Below are positions 12,901-27,900 of a stretch of DNA of 64,000 nt, piece by piece. Every line of letters begins with the position of its first letter. The stretch's first letter is position 1. The notes under the pieces are model-generated. The model worked only from the letters and a program-made list of their open reading frames with translations. It was not told where the DNA came from and searched no databases. The translations under genes were made by a program, and so were the position numbers. Origin of the DNA: Apostichopus californicus (lineage: Eukaryota; Echinodermata; Holothuroidea; Aspidochirotida; Stichopodidae); the NCBI GenBank assembly GCA_020650975.1, contig JAIPMN010000919.1, forward strand, positions 1 to 64,000. Reading direction: 5' to 3'.

Positions 12901-15900
12901 TAAAAGGTAATAACTGACTATGACACATTCATTTCACAAGGTTACAATGGTTTCTGGCCCAACCAGTATGAAATCTCTATGTATGATGTTATTGGTAACA
13001 TTGCATTTTTCTAATATTTTAGTTGATGTAGTAAGCACAGCAAATGACTTGAAACAGTCCCACGTTAAATAATGTAGCAATTAAACCTTGATCAAATGTA
13101 AAATGTTGTTTGAATATAGCAGAAATAGATAGGGTTGCATTATGTTAACATTCTGTTTCTATATACATTTTTTTTAGTCTACTGTTATCACTCGGCTCAT
13201 TGATCTTAAAGGTCTACTGATTTCTTCCAGGATGCCATGTTGTATGAACTATCTAAATCTACAAGAATTTTCAATATAATTTCAATATCTGCTAAATTTT
13301 AATTTAGAACATTGTAACTTTTCCTTCAAGCCACAATAAACACATTGAACTAAAACAAGGCAAATGTTTATCTCCATTCAAAACTTGCAGGTACCACTGC
13401 CTTACCTACTACAACCATTGTAACAACTGCACCCCTGCCTACCAATGAACCTACAAGCACCAAGGGTATGTGGACTTCTGTTCACTTTGTGGCCAACTGT
13501 CCTTGCTAGGAAGTTGTTTCTTAATAGCGCTCAATTTCATCTCTGTGTCCTCCACAGGGGGATTCCAAATGGCCTATTTGTTGAAATAATATTTCTGCCT
13601 CTTTGCATAATTTAGTTTTAAAGAGCTGGGTTATTCTATGCTCAATGGTGGTCTCACATATGTTATCCATGTTGACATGAAACGTACTTACAATCTGATG
13701 AATTTTATACAATTTTCACAATCAATATGGATACTGGACAAAAAGATCAAATTCAAATGTAATTTTTGAACTTACAGTATTGTTCATAAAAATATCAGCA
13801 AAAAGGTATACATGTTAACTTTGGATTCTTTTAGTCTCTCATCTCTGCTGGATTTGCTTGCTTGCTCTTCACAACCTCACCAGCATTTGAGGTTTGCTTT
13901 ATAACAGTTTATTGTTCAACACTATAACCTTTCTCTTCTCAAAGCATGTTTTAAATTCTTAAACTTGCTCATGTTTTCATACAAGCTGTTCTTACTGTAT
14001 GTTATTGATTGATGCTTTAGCACACATGTATGTTACCTCCAGATTTTTATCATTGACCTGTACATAATATTGGTAAACTACTGTATGTGTTTAATTGAAG
14101 GGTGTTTGACTGGTGTTTAGTTCTTATGTTATTGATTGATGCTTACCTCCTTATGTTAACTCCAGATTTGTTATCTTTAATACATACCATACAGTAGGTT
14201 AACTAGGTGATTAAATTGAAGGGTGTTTGAGTGGTGTTCATATTGAAGGTTGTTTGACTGGTGTTCAAATTAAAGGGTGTTTGACGTGTTTAAATTGAAG
14301 GGTGTTTGGCTGGTGCTTAAATTGAAGGGTGTTTGTCTGGTGCTTAAATTGAAGGGTGTTTGGCTGGTGCTTAAATTGAAGGGTGTTTGACTGGTGTTTA
14401 CAGTAAATTGATGCTCTACCAAAGGAGGTGAATAGTGTGACCAATGATTAGTTCTTGAATAGCTTTTGGCAATTAGTGACTAGAGGCTAGATCCTTCTCT
14501 GCCAGTGTACTTCAGTTATATGCACAGTAGAAATGCATGTAACGTTAGGTTGTCTTTTAAGACTATAAAGATAACACAGATAACAAAACAACAACAGCAC
14601 ATATTTACTGTTCCTCTTGCTTTTTGCTTGCTTGCTTGCTTGCTTCTTTGTTAGCATATCCATTTTCCTGTTGCAGTTTTGTTTTGCTACATTGACAACA
14701 CTGTAATATTGAATTCACATTTCAAACTGCTGATTTGGCAAAGCTGTTGTGTTTCAAATCAATGTACCATTTTCTGCAACACGAGACTTCAGCACACTTT
14801 GACAGGTAGAGTCACAGCACATGTCTTGAATACCTTGAGCTACTGTATACTGTAGTTCTCATAACAGTTTCAAAATGATAGCCACCACTTATTGTAGCTT
14901 AGGCTAACAACACTTTAACAGCAAATGTACCATAGCTAGTAGCTACAGTACCAAAAACATTTAGTCAAAAACGAGGACAGGTCGATCTGTTGGAAAGTGT
15001 ACAATTAGACAGAACTGTAAAAATGAAAACTGATTATTGAACTGAACCAGTTCCTTTAATTGATTCAACGAACAAGAAACCAAAATATAATTACTTTATT
15101 TTGTACTCAGGAGATTTGCTTCATTGTTAATCACAGGAAAATGCATTTGCCATTTTTCAAATTTCATTAACTGAGGGAAACTGAAACAGCTTTTTCCCAC
15201 TTTACATTGGAGTGTTTGTACCATGTTTCACTCCCTAATATTCTGTAAGAGAACTCCATTGCAAGGAATTGCAAACCCACACATTTCCTACCCATAAACA
15301 GGGTCATTTTTTATAAAAATTATAGCAAATTAGTGTTTGGCCTTTTTTCATGGTGTCAATTTGGTCAGTTACTGCACAGAAAAACAGGCCAACTCAAATT
15401 TGAATCTTTGATCTACTTTTAAAAGAAATTGACTAGTGCTAACATTTGTACCATGACAGACCTTTGGCAGCAATAGTCTCTTTACAAATTTGCCTAATAT
15501 TCTGGGCATTTCTTTTTCTGTCCTTCTATGTTTGCTTAAATATGCTTCCGTATAAATCCCTCCTATTATCTTTCAATAATTGTCACATTTACTGTACCTG
15601 TACATACTGTACAGAAACCTTGAATACTTTTCATACACATATTAATTTCATGAATGTTTCACATCATTTTTATGATTTTCTTGGTTTTTTTATAATGTAC
15701 AACTTAACTACGTACTGTATAATTAAAAAACGTAATTCATATACCATACAGCTGCATGGTTTGTTGACATACAGTGCAATGAGTAATATTGAAACAAACT
15801 TCTTTGATAAATCACCGATTTTAACGTACAGTGCAACAGTGCACTATTCTGTCCCTGCTGTCAAGCAATCTTATAAATTAAGATTAAAATCTCTTAGCTT

Positions 15901-18900
15901 GCAATACTTAAAGATAATATACGAGACTTGACATGCAGCTCCCACTTATTTTGATACTGGGTGGATCAGTGTACATTGGAGGCCATGCTGTACATTTATA
16001 GCACATCTTGTCAAGACCCCAGACATTGCTGTTCAGGAACTGTGTTTAAATGTTAGAGCTGATAGTTTATGAAGCAGGTTCTAGACACTTAGGACTTTAG
16101 AATTAAATTTATGATACATTAATAAATTGAGTTAAAAAATTAATCTTCACTTGAATTGATGAAATATTCTGATCAAATACAATCTTATTTTGAGAAAAGT
16201 TTGGCAAGGACACTAAAAACTGCAGCCAAACACAAATGACATATTTGTGTACTTTAGTGTGTTAGCTTCCAGTAGAAACAAATAGTCCTTAGTTTTACTC
16301 AGGACTATGTGCCTCCTCAACTTCCCCAGAATCCCCCCACCCCCCCCCAACATTCACGATCTCTTACCAGGATCAAACTGTGGATAGAGTATATCGTTAA
16401 AATGCCCCACAAATGTTTTCTTCTGAGCCCTTGATGAAATTGATTTTATATTTCTTTAGCAACAGATGCCACTACCAATACCATGCATACTGGGGACAGC
16501 AGTAAGGAAACACATTTTGAAAATATCTCCAGCAGCAAATTTTCATTTAGTATGAATTTATAATTTATAATTTTGTTGGCATTTCTGTTCAATGTTACTT
16601 CTCTCTTCATTTTCTTTTGCTCTTCTTCTATCATGAAATCTCTAAAGTGAAAAGCAAAACTGAAGCAAAAACAGTAGTACAGTAGTTGTCACTATGTAAA
16701 CTTGTTTATTTTGTAAACATGTGCTACTCTTATTACAATATTTTGATGTCAACCAAATCAGTTGCAGTGAAACTTGTTGTAGTCATTCATGCCATACCAT
16801 CACTTGTGAAAATCACAACTTAATTAGTACAGGTTTACATACTTCGTCAAATGTTCACCCGAAAATCACAAAAGTTCACAGGATTTCAAAATTATTTCCA
16901 GAAATATAGAGGTTGGTCAAAATTACATGATTAAGTATCCCAGGGAATAGACAAATGCTCAGACCAAAACAAGACTACAAAATTGGTTACCATTTCTGTG
17001 TTTTTTATAAACAAGAATTGTTACAAAAAGCATGCTACATTGAAGTTGAAATGCAATGATCATCAGGAATTGCAATAGGTATAATTAAATATTCTGTACA
17101 TATTCTGTAAATATTCTGACCAATTGAAGGTTCCAATAGAGTTTTGTATATAATTGTACTGCATGCATGCTTGAAAAAAAAATTTAAAAAAATAATAGTA
17201 GAATAACAGCATGAACACTCTGATTAGCTACTGTGGTTGACAAAGTACTCTTCTATTGGCAGCAACTTATGTTTGCAGATCATTTTAAATACATTTGAAA
17301 GAAAGTTAGTAGAATACCAGCATGAACAGTCTGATAGTGTTTTTGTCCTTCTACTGGCAGCATTGAAGTAATTCGTTAAAAAAAAAAAAACTCATGTTTG
17401 CACATCAGTTGGATATTTTAAAAAATGTCAACTAGTAGAATACCAGCATGAACAGCTTATCAGGCTTTGATTTCTTACCTTTAAAACCCAAGAGGAAAAG
17501 AGCAATTTCTGTGACATGCAAGAACATTTGAAACTTGACAATTATTAATGATTAATATAGTATGGAACCATAGTACAGTAAAAGCAAATACAGTAGCTGA
17601 TCAGGAAGGGTGATTTGGGTAATCCCTACTCATCACTGGTAAAATGGAATCACTCAAGTTACTGTTTTCTCCTCAATAACTAACTCACTGTATTTAATTG
17701 TCCCAAATCTCCAGCCGATATCACTTAAAACAGTCTCAACAGTTTAACCAACATATCTATCACAGCAACAAGTTGAAGATGGGGAGGTGTGGGATTGTTG
17801 GGAGGGGTAGAAATGCTTGAAAAAGTTTGTAAGTTTAGTGTTTGATGCTTAGGGTGTTTCCTCTTCAGTTTCCGCATTTATGCTAAAAGTAAGACAATTT
17901 AGCTTCATTGAGCTTTATGGACATGCAGGACCATGTGTTCTTCTCTTAGAACAAGGTTAAGTGTAGTTTACAAGAACCAACCAATCTGTTTCTATCTGCT
18001 TGATATTTTATGTTTATTCTGTAACCTCACTGTCATTGAAGAAAGGTTCTCTTGTGTTTACATTTGTGAGCAGTTTACTCTGTCCACACACGCTAAGAGA
18101 AACATGATGCAGGTATTAAACTCCAGAAACATCAAAATGCTCCTAACTGCCAGCAATATCCATGCATGTGAAATATCTAACACTTAACCTACATATCATG
18201 AGCCATCTCAATCTGCATGCTGCTAAAAATGTTTTATATGGTAAATAACCAATGGCTAATACTAACAATAATCTGCACACAAAAATACAGACATTCTGTC
18301 TTTGTGCTATAATATTTATTGAAATGTAGAGGAGGTATTTGAAATAGTCAGCATAATGCCTGCAGACTTAAAGTAAGTTCACTTTTGATGTCCTGTTTAT
18401 AAATATTTATATTTATTCTGGAAAAAAATAAATGAAATGAAAGGTTGGTTGGTTGGTGTAGTACAGGGGACTTGACTAGGACTGACACCGGAACAATTGT
18501 AAACCGAAAGAGTGTGAATTGTTTGTAATCTTCATACTGTAGAAATATTTGACTTAAATAGAAAAGTGTAGAGATCGGTTAAAGTCCATTAAAATCACGT
18601 TGATTCAAATAAGTCTTAAATTTACTCGGGAAAGACATAACCTTTATAGTAGGACGTCCAGAACACATAACAAGAATACCAAATACTGTACATTCATAGA
18701 GACCATCACCAGTGTAATTATAAACAAATGTGCCAGAAATGTTATCTTTGACAGTTTTGAGGTTTGACTACTTGCTGTGACACAAAGCCAAATTGTCTTG
18801 TAAGTCTTCGCTGAATTGCAAAACTGGCATCACTTCTTTCACAATTACATAAGTCGGTGGACTTCATACTTGAAAGAGCATTTATCTCCAAACACCGGGA

Positions 18901-21900
18901 AACTGGAAGCACTGGAGCTGTGTTAGAAGGTGCTGCACTTTGGTTGCTAGGCCGTATCCTGGTAGCCAAACAAATTCCGAAATTGTTTTTGCCCATTTTC
19001 CTCCTTTGAGACATCACTTTGAAGAATTTATCAACCGAATCTGACACAATCTCCTGGAATTTGCCAAAGATATTGGTGATGTGGCGTGCATTGACCCTTA
19101 TAGACTTCTGTGCTGTATAAAGATATAAATGTCATACATTTACACTAATTCATATGTCTCATAATTTTCAAATACCAATACTACATTTCTATACTGTCCT
19201 CCCAAACCATGATTTAAGCACTCATACTGACGATATGAACATTTCCTAACCTTGATAATCTGATAGGAACATGATATTCATACTGTTCATATTGTCATTA
19301 TAAGTGCTTTCAAGCACTCATACTGACAGTATAAACAGTTCCTTACCTTCATAATCTGATAGGAACATGATATTCATACTGTTCATATTGTCATTATAAG
19401 TGCTTTCAAGCACTCATACTGACAGTATAAACAGTTCCTAACCTTGATGATCTGATAGGAACATGATATTCATACTGCTCATACTGTCAGGATGAATGCT
19501 TTGAAGTGGGAAATGAAAGGTTCTGTACAGCTTATAAAACATTTTTTTCAACTGTGGATGTTCTTGCTTTACCAGCCCATGTCACCTAAGTTGTTTATTT
19601 GGCATATAGCAGTTAATGGCAATTATTCAACATTGCTGAATCCAGAACTGTAGTGATTAAAGCATTTTCTTAGCTCTTCTGCCTTTGTTTATTCGTTTCT
19701 GGGTTTTGGTTTATTGTTTCAATTTTGGCGTTTTGGCAATTACAATTTATTACTAAATTACTACATAAGCATCATATTGAATTCTTTGGGACAAAATTCC
19801 CCTCAACAATTTCACCGGCAATTCACATTAGCAGGTTTTAAGTCCTGACCCAAACTCGCAGCAATTCTCTTGCATGTGAGCTGTTATTTAGTGTCACTGT
19901 GAATGGACAAAACAAGCTCTGTTTAAGACGTTGAATTGTCTTACTAACACAACAAATCCACTCAGTATTGAGGACTTATACTGTAGTGTATAAGTAGAAT
20001 TCTTTTTATAGTAATTAAACAGTGCATTTATAGCATATAACAGTGACTGCTAAAATACTTAATGGTAGTTATTCTACCAGTATTTAAGCATCTCAGAAAA
20101 AAAGTATTCTGAAAATTAGTGGCCCAAGACCCACAGAAAATGTTTTGGTCTTGCAGTCTTGAGTTTTTTGCCAGTTTAGGGATCAGTACTTTACTGGTAT
20201 AAGTTTGCTCTTCATTCTCCATTTAGTCTTACTTTCTATTTGTTTCGTTTTATCCAAATTCATATTGACTGGATATTTTACCCAAACATTTCTTGCCCTA
20301 CAGTACCTTTTCTTGTTTATTTTATATGTGAAATACTGTATGTTTTGTGCATAATGAAGTATTTTCTTGTGTAATGTCAATTGGGAAATTCACTGGTAGG
20401 TCTTTTTTGCAATTCTTTCACATAGAACTGACCGTGAGTGCACATGCAGGTCCACTTGCTGCACTGAATACCACATACATTAATTAATGCCAGTATATGG
20501 TGTGTTTAATTTCCTTTAAAGACCAACATTGTTAATCTCATGCACAAAAATGAAACACCTACTAGTGAATTAATCACATTTCAAGGCACTGCAATACACA
20601 TAAATATGAGTTCTTGTACAGTATGTAGAAAGTGGTTTGATATGTTCATTGTGAGTGTGTGCCTTGCATTGCTTTCATATTTTTATTATTTACATATTTT
20701 ATTATGTGTTAATTTGTAATCTCTGTGTCATGCTTCATATATGGCTTAGTTCATGTGGTTATTTCAATGTATACCAAATTTTCAAAACTATGTGTAAGTT
20801 AGCATAATTCAATCCTTCAAACAAAAAAGGAAAGTATACTGTACAACACTGTAGGTAATATTTTGTCAGTGAATAGTAAATCATTGGTTCTTTGGTAATT
20901 GGGCATCTTTCTTTCCTGAAGTTTTGTTTTTTTCTGGTTTTTGCGATGTACCCTCTAATTGTATCTTTTCAAAAGTTGACACATGAATTTCATGATATAT
21001 ACTCTAGAAATCTGCATTATTTTCTCAAAAATAAATGCTTAACTCACCGTTAATTCTTTGGCTCCTGGAGAAAACCCTGATGATATATAGTATACTGAAT
21101 GGTTCAAAACATCATGATCTTGCCATGTTTTCCTTTCAATACAGGACAGTGATGTGTAGCATGCAATTACCTGTTTAAAATTTGGATGAAATATTGCATG
21201 TTAGTAAGGTCTGCTTGCTGATTAAAGTTTTGTTCACCCCCTGAATATCAAACATGAAATATTGATTTTTCCCAGTTTATCCCTTTCTGCATTTTGGACT
21301 GTGGTGGCATTATCATTTCATTTTTTTCAGCTATGGTAACAACCACTCCGGAACCGGAAGGCGATAATACCAAACCGAAAGGTAATAAGTGAGAAGCGTT
21401 TCATATACTGTACATTATAGACACAATCACCTAGATGATTCTAGGTTGATTGTTTCTAACAATTCTCCTTTCTCCCTGGTTGTTTTGTGCATACTGTGTG
21501 TTTATTCTATTTTAAGCTTAACTATTTAGTTCTACTAGGAGTGAGTGGTTTTGTGATGGTTGGTTTTGTCTTATATGCTCTGTGCTAGCTTACACTGCAC
21601 TAACACTCAATGCACTCTTCTATTATCCAATCGTATCTAACACTGCATGTCCCCTATTTGTTTGCTTTACACTAACAGCTAATCTCATTCGTACAGTAGT
21701 TTATCTACCACGATGGTAGGTTTAGTGCCTCACTGGTGGAAATCTCAAATTGTCGGTGACTCTCTACTAAATTAATATTGCTATTATACTGTAAGCTTAC
21801 AGTAATACACAATAAATTGAACATATTGACATTTACCAAAAGTTCCAGCAAAAAAATCATGTAAAGCAGCCTTTTCAGGAACTTTTTCTCAAGTTAGTGA

Positions 21901-24900
21901 TAAATGTCTCTTTTTTGAGATATACAGTACCATGAGGTCAGCATAGTTTTATGCAGGATTCTGCATAACAGAAGTCTACAGGGGAGGCAAAATCTTGAAG
22001 CTGTTTGTGTCCAGCAGATGCAACCTTACTTTTTAAGGGGAAAAAACATATTACACATTTACAAAACATCTAAAAACATATCAATTACAAACTAGCATAA
22101 ATGGTTTCTGCTGTGAACATTTCTTAATATCTTTTGAATCCAATCTTCTATGAAATATTTACATGAATTTGCAACTTACATCACAGGGTGCATATGCCTA
22201 CCATTTACCTATAGAGGCTATGTGGGGCATCCTACTGCATAGTATGAGAACATTGCACATTGTCCAGAATTTGACATTTCTTTGCTGTGTTTTTAGTCAC
22301 AGTTTATGCATCTGACTTATTACATGATACTACTGTAAGCAATGCCTTCTTTGCAAAGAAACCAAAATATCAACAGGAGTCATGCCACTAAATTATTGTA
22401 GGGGATATTTCTAAATGCCCATTATTATATATGCTAATGCCAGGTACGCAGTTGAGTTTTAAAATCCTAATAACAATGCTGGATAGTCTATTTTTGACTG
22501 AGTAAATTCTGGGTGTCCTGGTGAAAGTTACTTCCAATTCCATACACACTGACAGCGAAATGTTTGGTCTGCTTTATCACTTCTTTTTTCCTTGGATTGG
22601 AACTTACATGGTGATGTGAAGTTAACATATGTTGATAGTGATATTGTGAGTCAAACTCATATGCATCCCAATCTTGTACTTTAAAAAAGGTTATTGATTT
22701 TGAAGAAAAACACGAAACATTTGTAAGTGCACTTCTGTGACAGCACACAGGTCTGCAAAATACGTGTAAATACTTTAAATCTTGGAAAGGATGTTAATAG
22801 GAATAATATTAAAATTTTATCTGTCAAATGAACATTATCCTTTTAGATAATATGGGCAAGTAGTTTATATTGGTTTGAAATTTAGAGGAATTGCCTACCA
22901 TTCTGCAGTTGTGAGAAAGGAGATGGGGCAAATCATGTTTTGGTGTATAAACAATACTGTAATGCTGAATATGACACCTAAATAGTGACAATTAACTCAC
23001 AATTATCTTACAAACTTAATTGTTGTTGGATCACTACTGACAAGGATCAATCACAATTCTAACTTACCGTACAGTAGTTCAGTAATTTGGGATACACATT
23101 TTTTTTGTAAATGTTGAGTACTCAACATTTTGTAAAGTTTTTAGTAAATTTTGAATTCATGTGAGTTACAAGTTAATTTTAACCATTTTTTGTGTCCATA
23201 GGTTTAATTAAGTGTTACCTTAAAGATTTCTTTACTTGTTCATTTGGTTGCAAATAGCTTGTTTTGTTAGAGCAGCTACTTCTTGTTTTGGATTTGGCGC
23301 TATATAAATCCACTATATTATTACTTTTAGTTGAGTTCTTGTAGAGGCATCTTAGTTTGAATTTTCAAACGAGTATTGCTTTCCCTGTGGGTTTGTTAAG
23401 GTGGTGTCCATTCACTTGTTTGTAAAGCAAGGGCTGCCTGTATTTTCCTAGGTGAAGCAAATAACTTATCATTGTTTGTGGATTATCATTTGAAAATCAA
23501 ACAGTTTATAATGTAAGATGCATTGTATATTGATTCCAATAATAATTCATATTCCACAACAGTTTGCAGTACAGTACCTTTATGAAAGTATGAATTACAA
23601 GATTATGTATCTCTAACTTTGAATATCATACACAGTTCTGCAAATTTCCTTGCACAAAGTAAATGAGTATACATACAATCAGTTCCTTCACACAAATTTC
23701 CATTCCTCTCTGGGAAGGTGGAATGGAAAGCTTTCTTTCCATTCTGCTGATAGCATTTCTCGGAAGTAACTTCTTAAGCAGCTTTAAACCCAACAGCGTG
23801 GTTTCACTGGGGCCCGGGGATTAATTTGCTGTATTTGTATACTGTACATCATTCATATTTGACATCACATAATTATTATAAAATTGTGCCATTGGAATGT
23901 TCCCATGAAGCAATATGTAGTAGTTGTTATTGTTGTTTGGGAGGAAAACTGGAGTTGATGGAAGGAAAAAAGCTCAGACTGGCATACAAGTTTGTAACCT
24001 CACAGCAAGTCTCAACATTAATGTCTGGTGGCTTCCAAATGTTGAATTGGAAGCCACCCGACTTGTTAGTTGTAATTCATAAGCCCTTACTTGTTTCTCC
24101 CACATTTGTGGTCACTTAAGTGTCATAAAAATAACTGCTGATTAATATTGTGAAAATATTGATCCTCTGCTTTATCATACGTCATCCAAGAAGCATTGGT
24201 TTAGATAAGTTTGGACAATGCCTTCATTAATGTTATCTCATGCTATAGGCAAACATGAACCTGCATGAAATGGGGTCTAATCATGCAAACAAAGCCCTTA
24301 CCACTATTTTAGTGGTGTGCAATATGGAACCTTATGGATCTTGGGATGTCCAAGCCCTGATTTGGAAACCAAAACAAAGCCTTGGTAAATTCTGTAGCTA
24401 ACAGTCTTCTCCTCTTCCTTCATTTTCTGTTACCCTTCCAAAGTTATACAGCTGCTGATAATAAGACAAAGTTTGGTTTATAATTATATTTTTTGTAAAC
24501 AGAAACAATTGCAACACATATGTGTCACATCAATGCAGATCATCTCATGGTGGAAGCATCTACTATTGTTCTAAATACTCAGTAATTAGGTTTTTTAGCA
24601 CTTAACGTATGTCAACAAACTAATCCTGTTATTTGACCAATATAGCTGGTCTCTCATTTCCCTTTCTTCATTTTACTGCACCCTATATATTCTTGTACCC
24701 CATATCAAATTCAGATATATGTATGTATCTATGTCCACATTACATATATATTTATAGCTATATATATGTACTGATAAGAACATTTTTGTTTTCCCTGTGG
24801 TGAGGATAAAATAATTGGTGTTTGGATTCCAACTATGTAATAGCTGTAACATCACATTTAATACTACTTTGTTTTGCGGTGTTAGGTGCTTCATTGATTT

Positions 24901-27900
24901 GTTTCCTTGCAATGAAGCATTGCAATCATGCCCCTTTAACTTAACCACTGTTTACTGTAAACAAGCTCCAGTCCTGCTGGGCCTTAAATGTTTCATTACA
25001 ATGAATTTTCTGGAAAATGACTGTCCTTATATCTTATTCTACTCGTTAGAATTTTAAAATGTGCCAGAATTTTTCCAGTTAACTAATCATTTAATTAATA
25101 TAAATATGAAAACATTTCTGGCAGACACAAGGTAGAAAGCAAATTGGAGTTATTACTAACTTGCTCACCGTAACCTTTATGTGGTGAAAAAGGTAGGAGG
25201 TTGTCTTTAAAGGAGGTGCAACCTAAAGATTACTGAACTTCCTTAAAACAGCAGTAAGAAAAAAATATCTCACTTGCAAGGTTGAAGACTTGATCAAGAT
25301 TGAATGTGATATCATCCAACTACCTTTTTTTCTTTTCTTTTTTAGTTTTGGATATATTTATTTTCGAAAATGTATATGGGTTTTGTGATTTCTGAATCTA
25401 AGATATTGATATTGGTTTCACCTCAGTGTGTTCAAGAAGCCTGTTGTTCCTTTACAGGTCAAAGGACATTGAAGTCAACTTCATATGATCCATGGCAAGT
25501 TATATCACTATATGTCTGGATATGATTGTAAATTAATTAGAACTATACCATGAAGTAAAAAGAAATTGTCTTTAGCAGTAAACATCTTTTCTTTTCTTGT
25601 TTATTGCAGAACCTAGTGCTTTAGGAACAGGGGCCATTGTCGGCATTTCTTTGGGGGTGTTGGCAGTCATCATTGTCATCGTAGTGATAGCAGTGATAAT
25701 GTGCAAGAAGGGTAAGTTTGACTTTAACATTTACATTTGAAAAGATATTTACAGGATTGAAACTTTCCATGAACACAGGAATCAGTGGAATGCTGAAGCA
25801 CAAGTTTGAATTTGTGTAAAATTCAATTGACTTTTGCTCATATATTTTAGGTCTCCTTTTTTTCCATTTATTTGTGCCTTTTATGGTAAACATCCCCCAT
25901 GTACATAAATTACAGAATGTAAGCAATGTGTTGGAGGCTTGTAATTCCAGTTACTAAATGCATTGAGAAAAGTCTTGGATAATATAAACCGAATATAAAC
26001 AATATACCCTTAAGACATGTAAGTAGGTGGCTTTTTAGTACATTTTTGCAGAATATGCATCCTTAATGCAGTGTGAACCATCCTCTTTGTCTGGTACCTA
26101 ATAGAGACTGTCAAAAAGTACACATAATTGGAGCACCACATTGCATTTATAAACCTGAAGCTCACTAATAGATTAAAAAATAATAAGCGTGTATCACGCA
26201 ACAGTGCAAATATGGAATCAAGTTTAATCTGACCATGCAATGGATCCATGTCGCTCACAGAAAGGGAACCAAAACAAACTTCATCAAAGCAGTGCTAAAA
26301 TTTAATTTCTGATGGTGGATGTCAAAGTTAGTTTGAGGTCAAGAAAGGTAAAACTCTGAAAACTTTGTCAATCTAATAATAGCAAGAGTAATGCATTGAT
26401 GAACTCACTTAAGTACTACTGTATATACTGTAGTGCATGAACCTGCCTGATCCCTTAGAACCAGGGTCTTGAAGTCTACACTAACGAAAATCTTTGTTTG
26501 GAAGGTTAGTATTGAAATTTCTCTTAGTGCAGCAAGGAATCACAAAGTCATTGGCCAAAACTATTAATCTACAAGATTTTTAAAGAATGGTAGCATACAT
26601 ACTTCTATCCTCTACACATTGCATTGGAAATCTTTCAAGTTACCAGTATGCATAAACATCATCCATTGCTGTTGGAAAATTTGACTATTATTATACAAAA
26701 TTTCTATAGCGCCTTATCCAATCAGAAATTGCTCTAAGGCGCTTTACAGTAAAATACATACAAACATGATATACAAATATATAAATCGATAATGTAAGGC
26801 ATAAAAAGGGTAGAAAAATTTTTATAAACAATCCGACAATAAATTGTATAAGAAAAACTGCACTACCATGTTTGTTTCAAATATATTTAGAAATAACATT
26901 CAATGAATTATGTTTGTTTGTTTGTTTTTTTTTTAACAAGATTCTTTTTGACCATATTAATGTGGCATTTCTTATGATCTGCCCTTTTCGAGATTGTGAT
27001 TTGTCAGTATGTTGTGTGCACTGACTTTCTAAGCTATCTCTTTAGTGACTGTAATTGTGAAAATATTCCACCTAAATTCTTGGATGAATGTTGGAATAGT
27101 CACAGTGTTTGCATTGTTTATATTGTTAAAGGTTATCAATATTGTCTCTAAATTTTAGCATTGTAAAAATTGCTCATTGGAGTTCTTAAAAATTGGTCCA
27201 GATGCAGGCTCTGACCCTTCAAATTGTTCTTATTTTATTGAGGATTGTTAAAGTAATATGAAGCTATAAGATATCTCAGAATACGAAAAACAAAATTGTG
27301 AAGGTTGCAGAAAATTATTGTTGAACTACGAACAAGATTTTGACATACAGGGTACGTATGCAACCTAATTTGGGGGCATTGTGATTGAAGTTTTATTGCA
27401 TTGTGCACTTTCCAATCTGTTATTATACTTTTACATGATTTAACATTTACAATTTAAATGAATATGTCAATTGAACACCATCTACTGTATGAAGTTGTGG
27501 GTGAGTGTTGCCTTTCATGAAGGCTCATCTTTGGGTCAGATTCTCAAGGAAGCTGTGTATTTTGTAGATGCCTGCTTCTGACACTCCAATTTCTCGAGCT
27601 ATAAGACCGTAAGTTATAGTTTTATCATCTGATGAACAAGACCACTTTGATTTGAAGATATAACCTATACATTGTACAACTGATTTGACACATGTCATGT
27701 TTAGTCTATCAAGTTCAAAATGTGTGGATGGTATTCCTTTACTGATGATGTAGCCTCTTCGGCCAATTTATACCGAGTTCCCAGTAAATGTGGCACATTG
27801 AGATGTTTATACTCCAAAACACTGGTGCTTTGTAGTTTAACTGGCGTACGCTTTTGCTAGACGACTGGTCTGTGTATCGCGAACATAACGTCTGGATGCG

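Larger units (their letters stand above)
1000..13390 (+). other. 12.4 kb intron rich in transposon debris
   Basis: Starts with GTGAGT and ends with TTGCAG. It holds the MITEs, giant palindrome, THAP remnant, hairpin and 22-bp minisatellite listed separately. Between them (1000-2800, 7070-9180, 9780-10840, 10880-12700) I see only AT-rich sequence with no supported exon. Confidence 0.7.
16502..21330 (+). other. Intron with two repeat clusters
   Basis: Holds the three-copy GTAGAATACCAGCATGAAC repeat, a dispersed repeat copy at 18941-19098 and the 96-bp fold-back array. The rest is AT-rich with no supported exon. Confidence 0.6.

Noticed and set aside
15446-15931. 161-residue frame, hydrophobic start
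   Set aside because: Composition is that of AT-rich DNA read in frame; no domain or neighbouring exon.
18742-19047. Minus-strand 101-residue protein
   Set aside because: Half of it is a dispersed repeat found again at 41547-41716.
19216-19505. CRISPR array
   Set aside because: Units are contiguous 96-bp tandem copies without unique spacers, in a eukaryotic intron.
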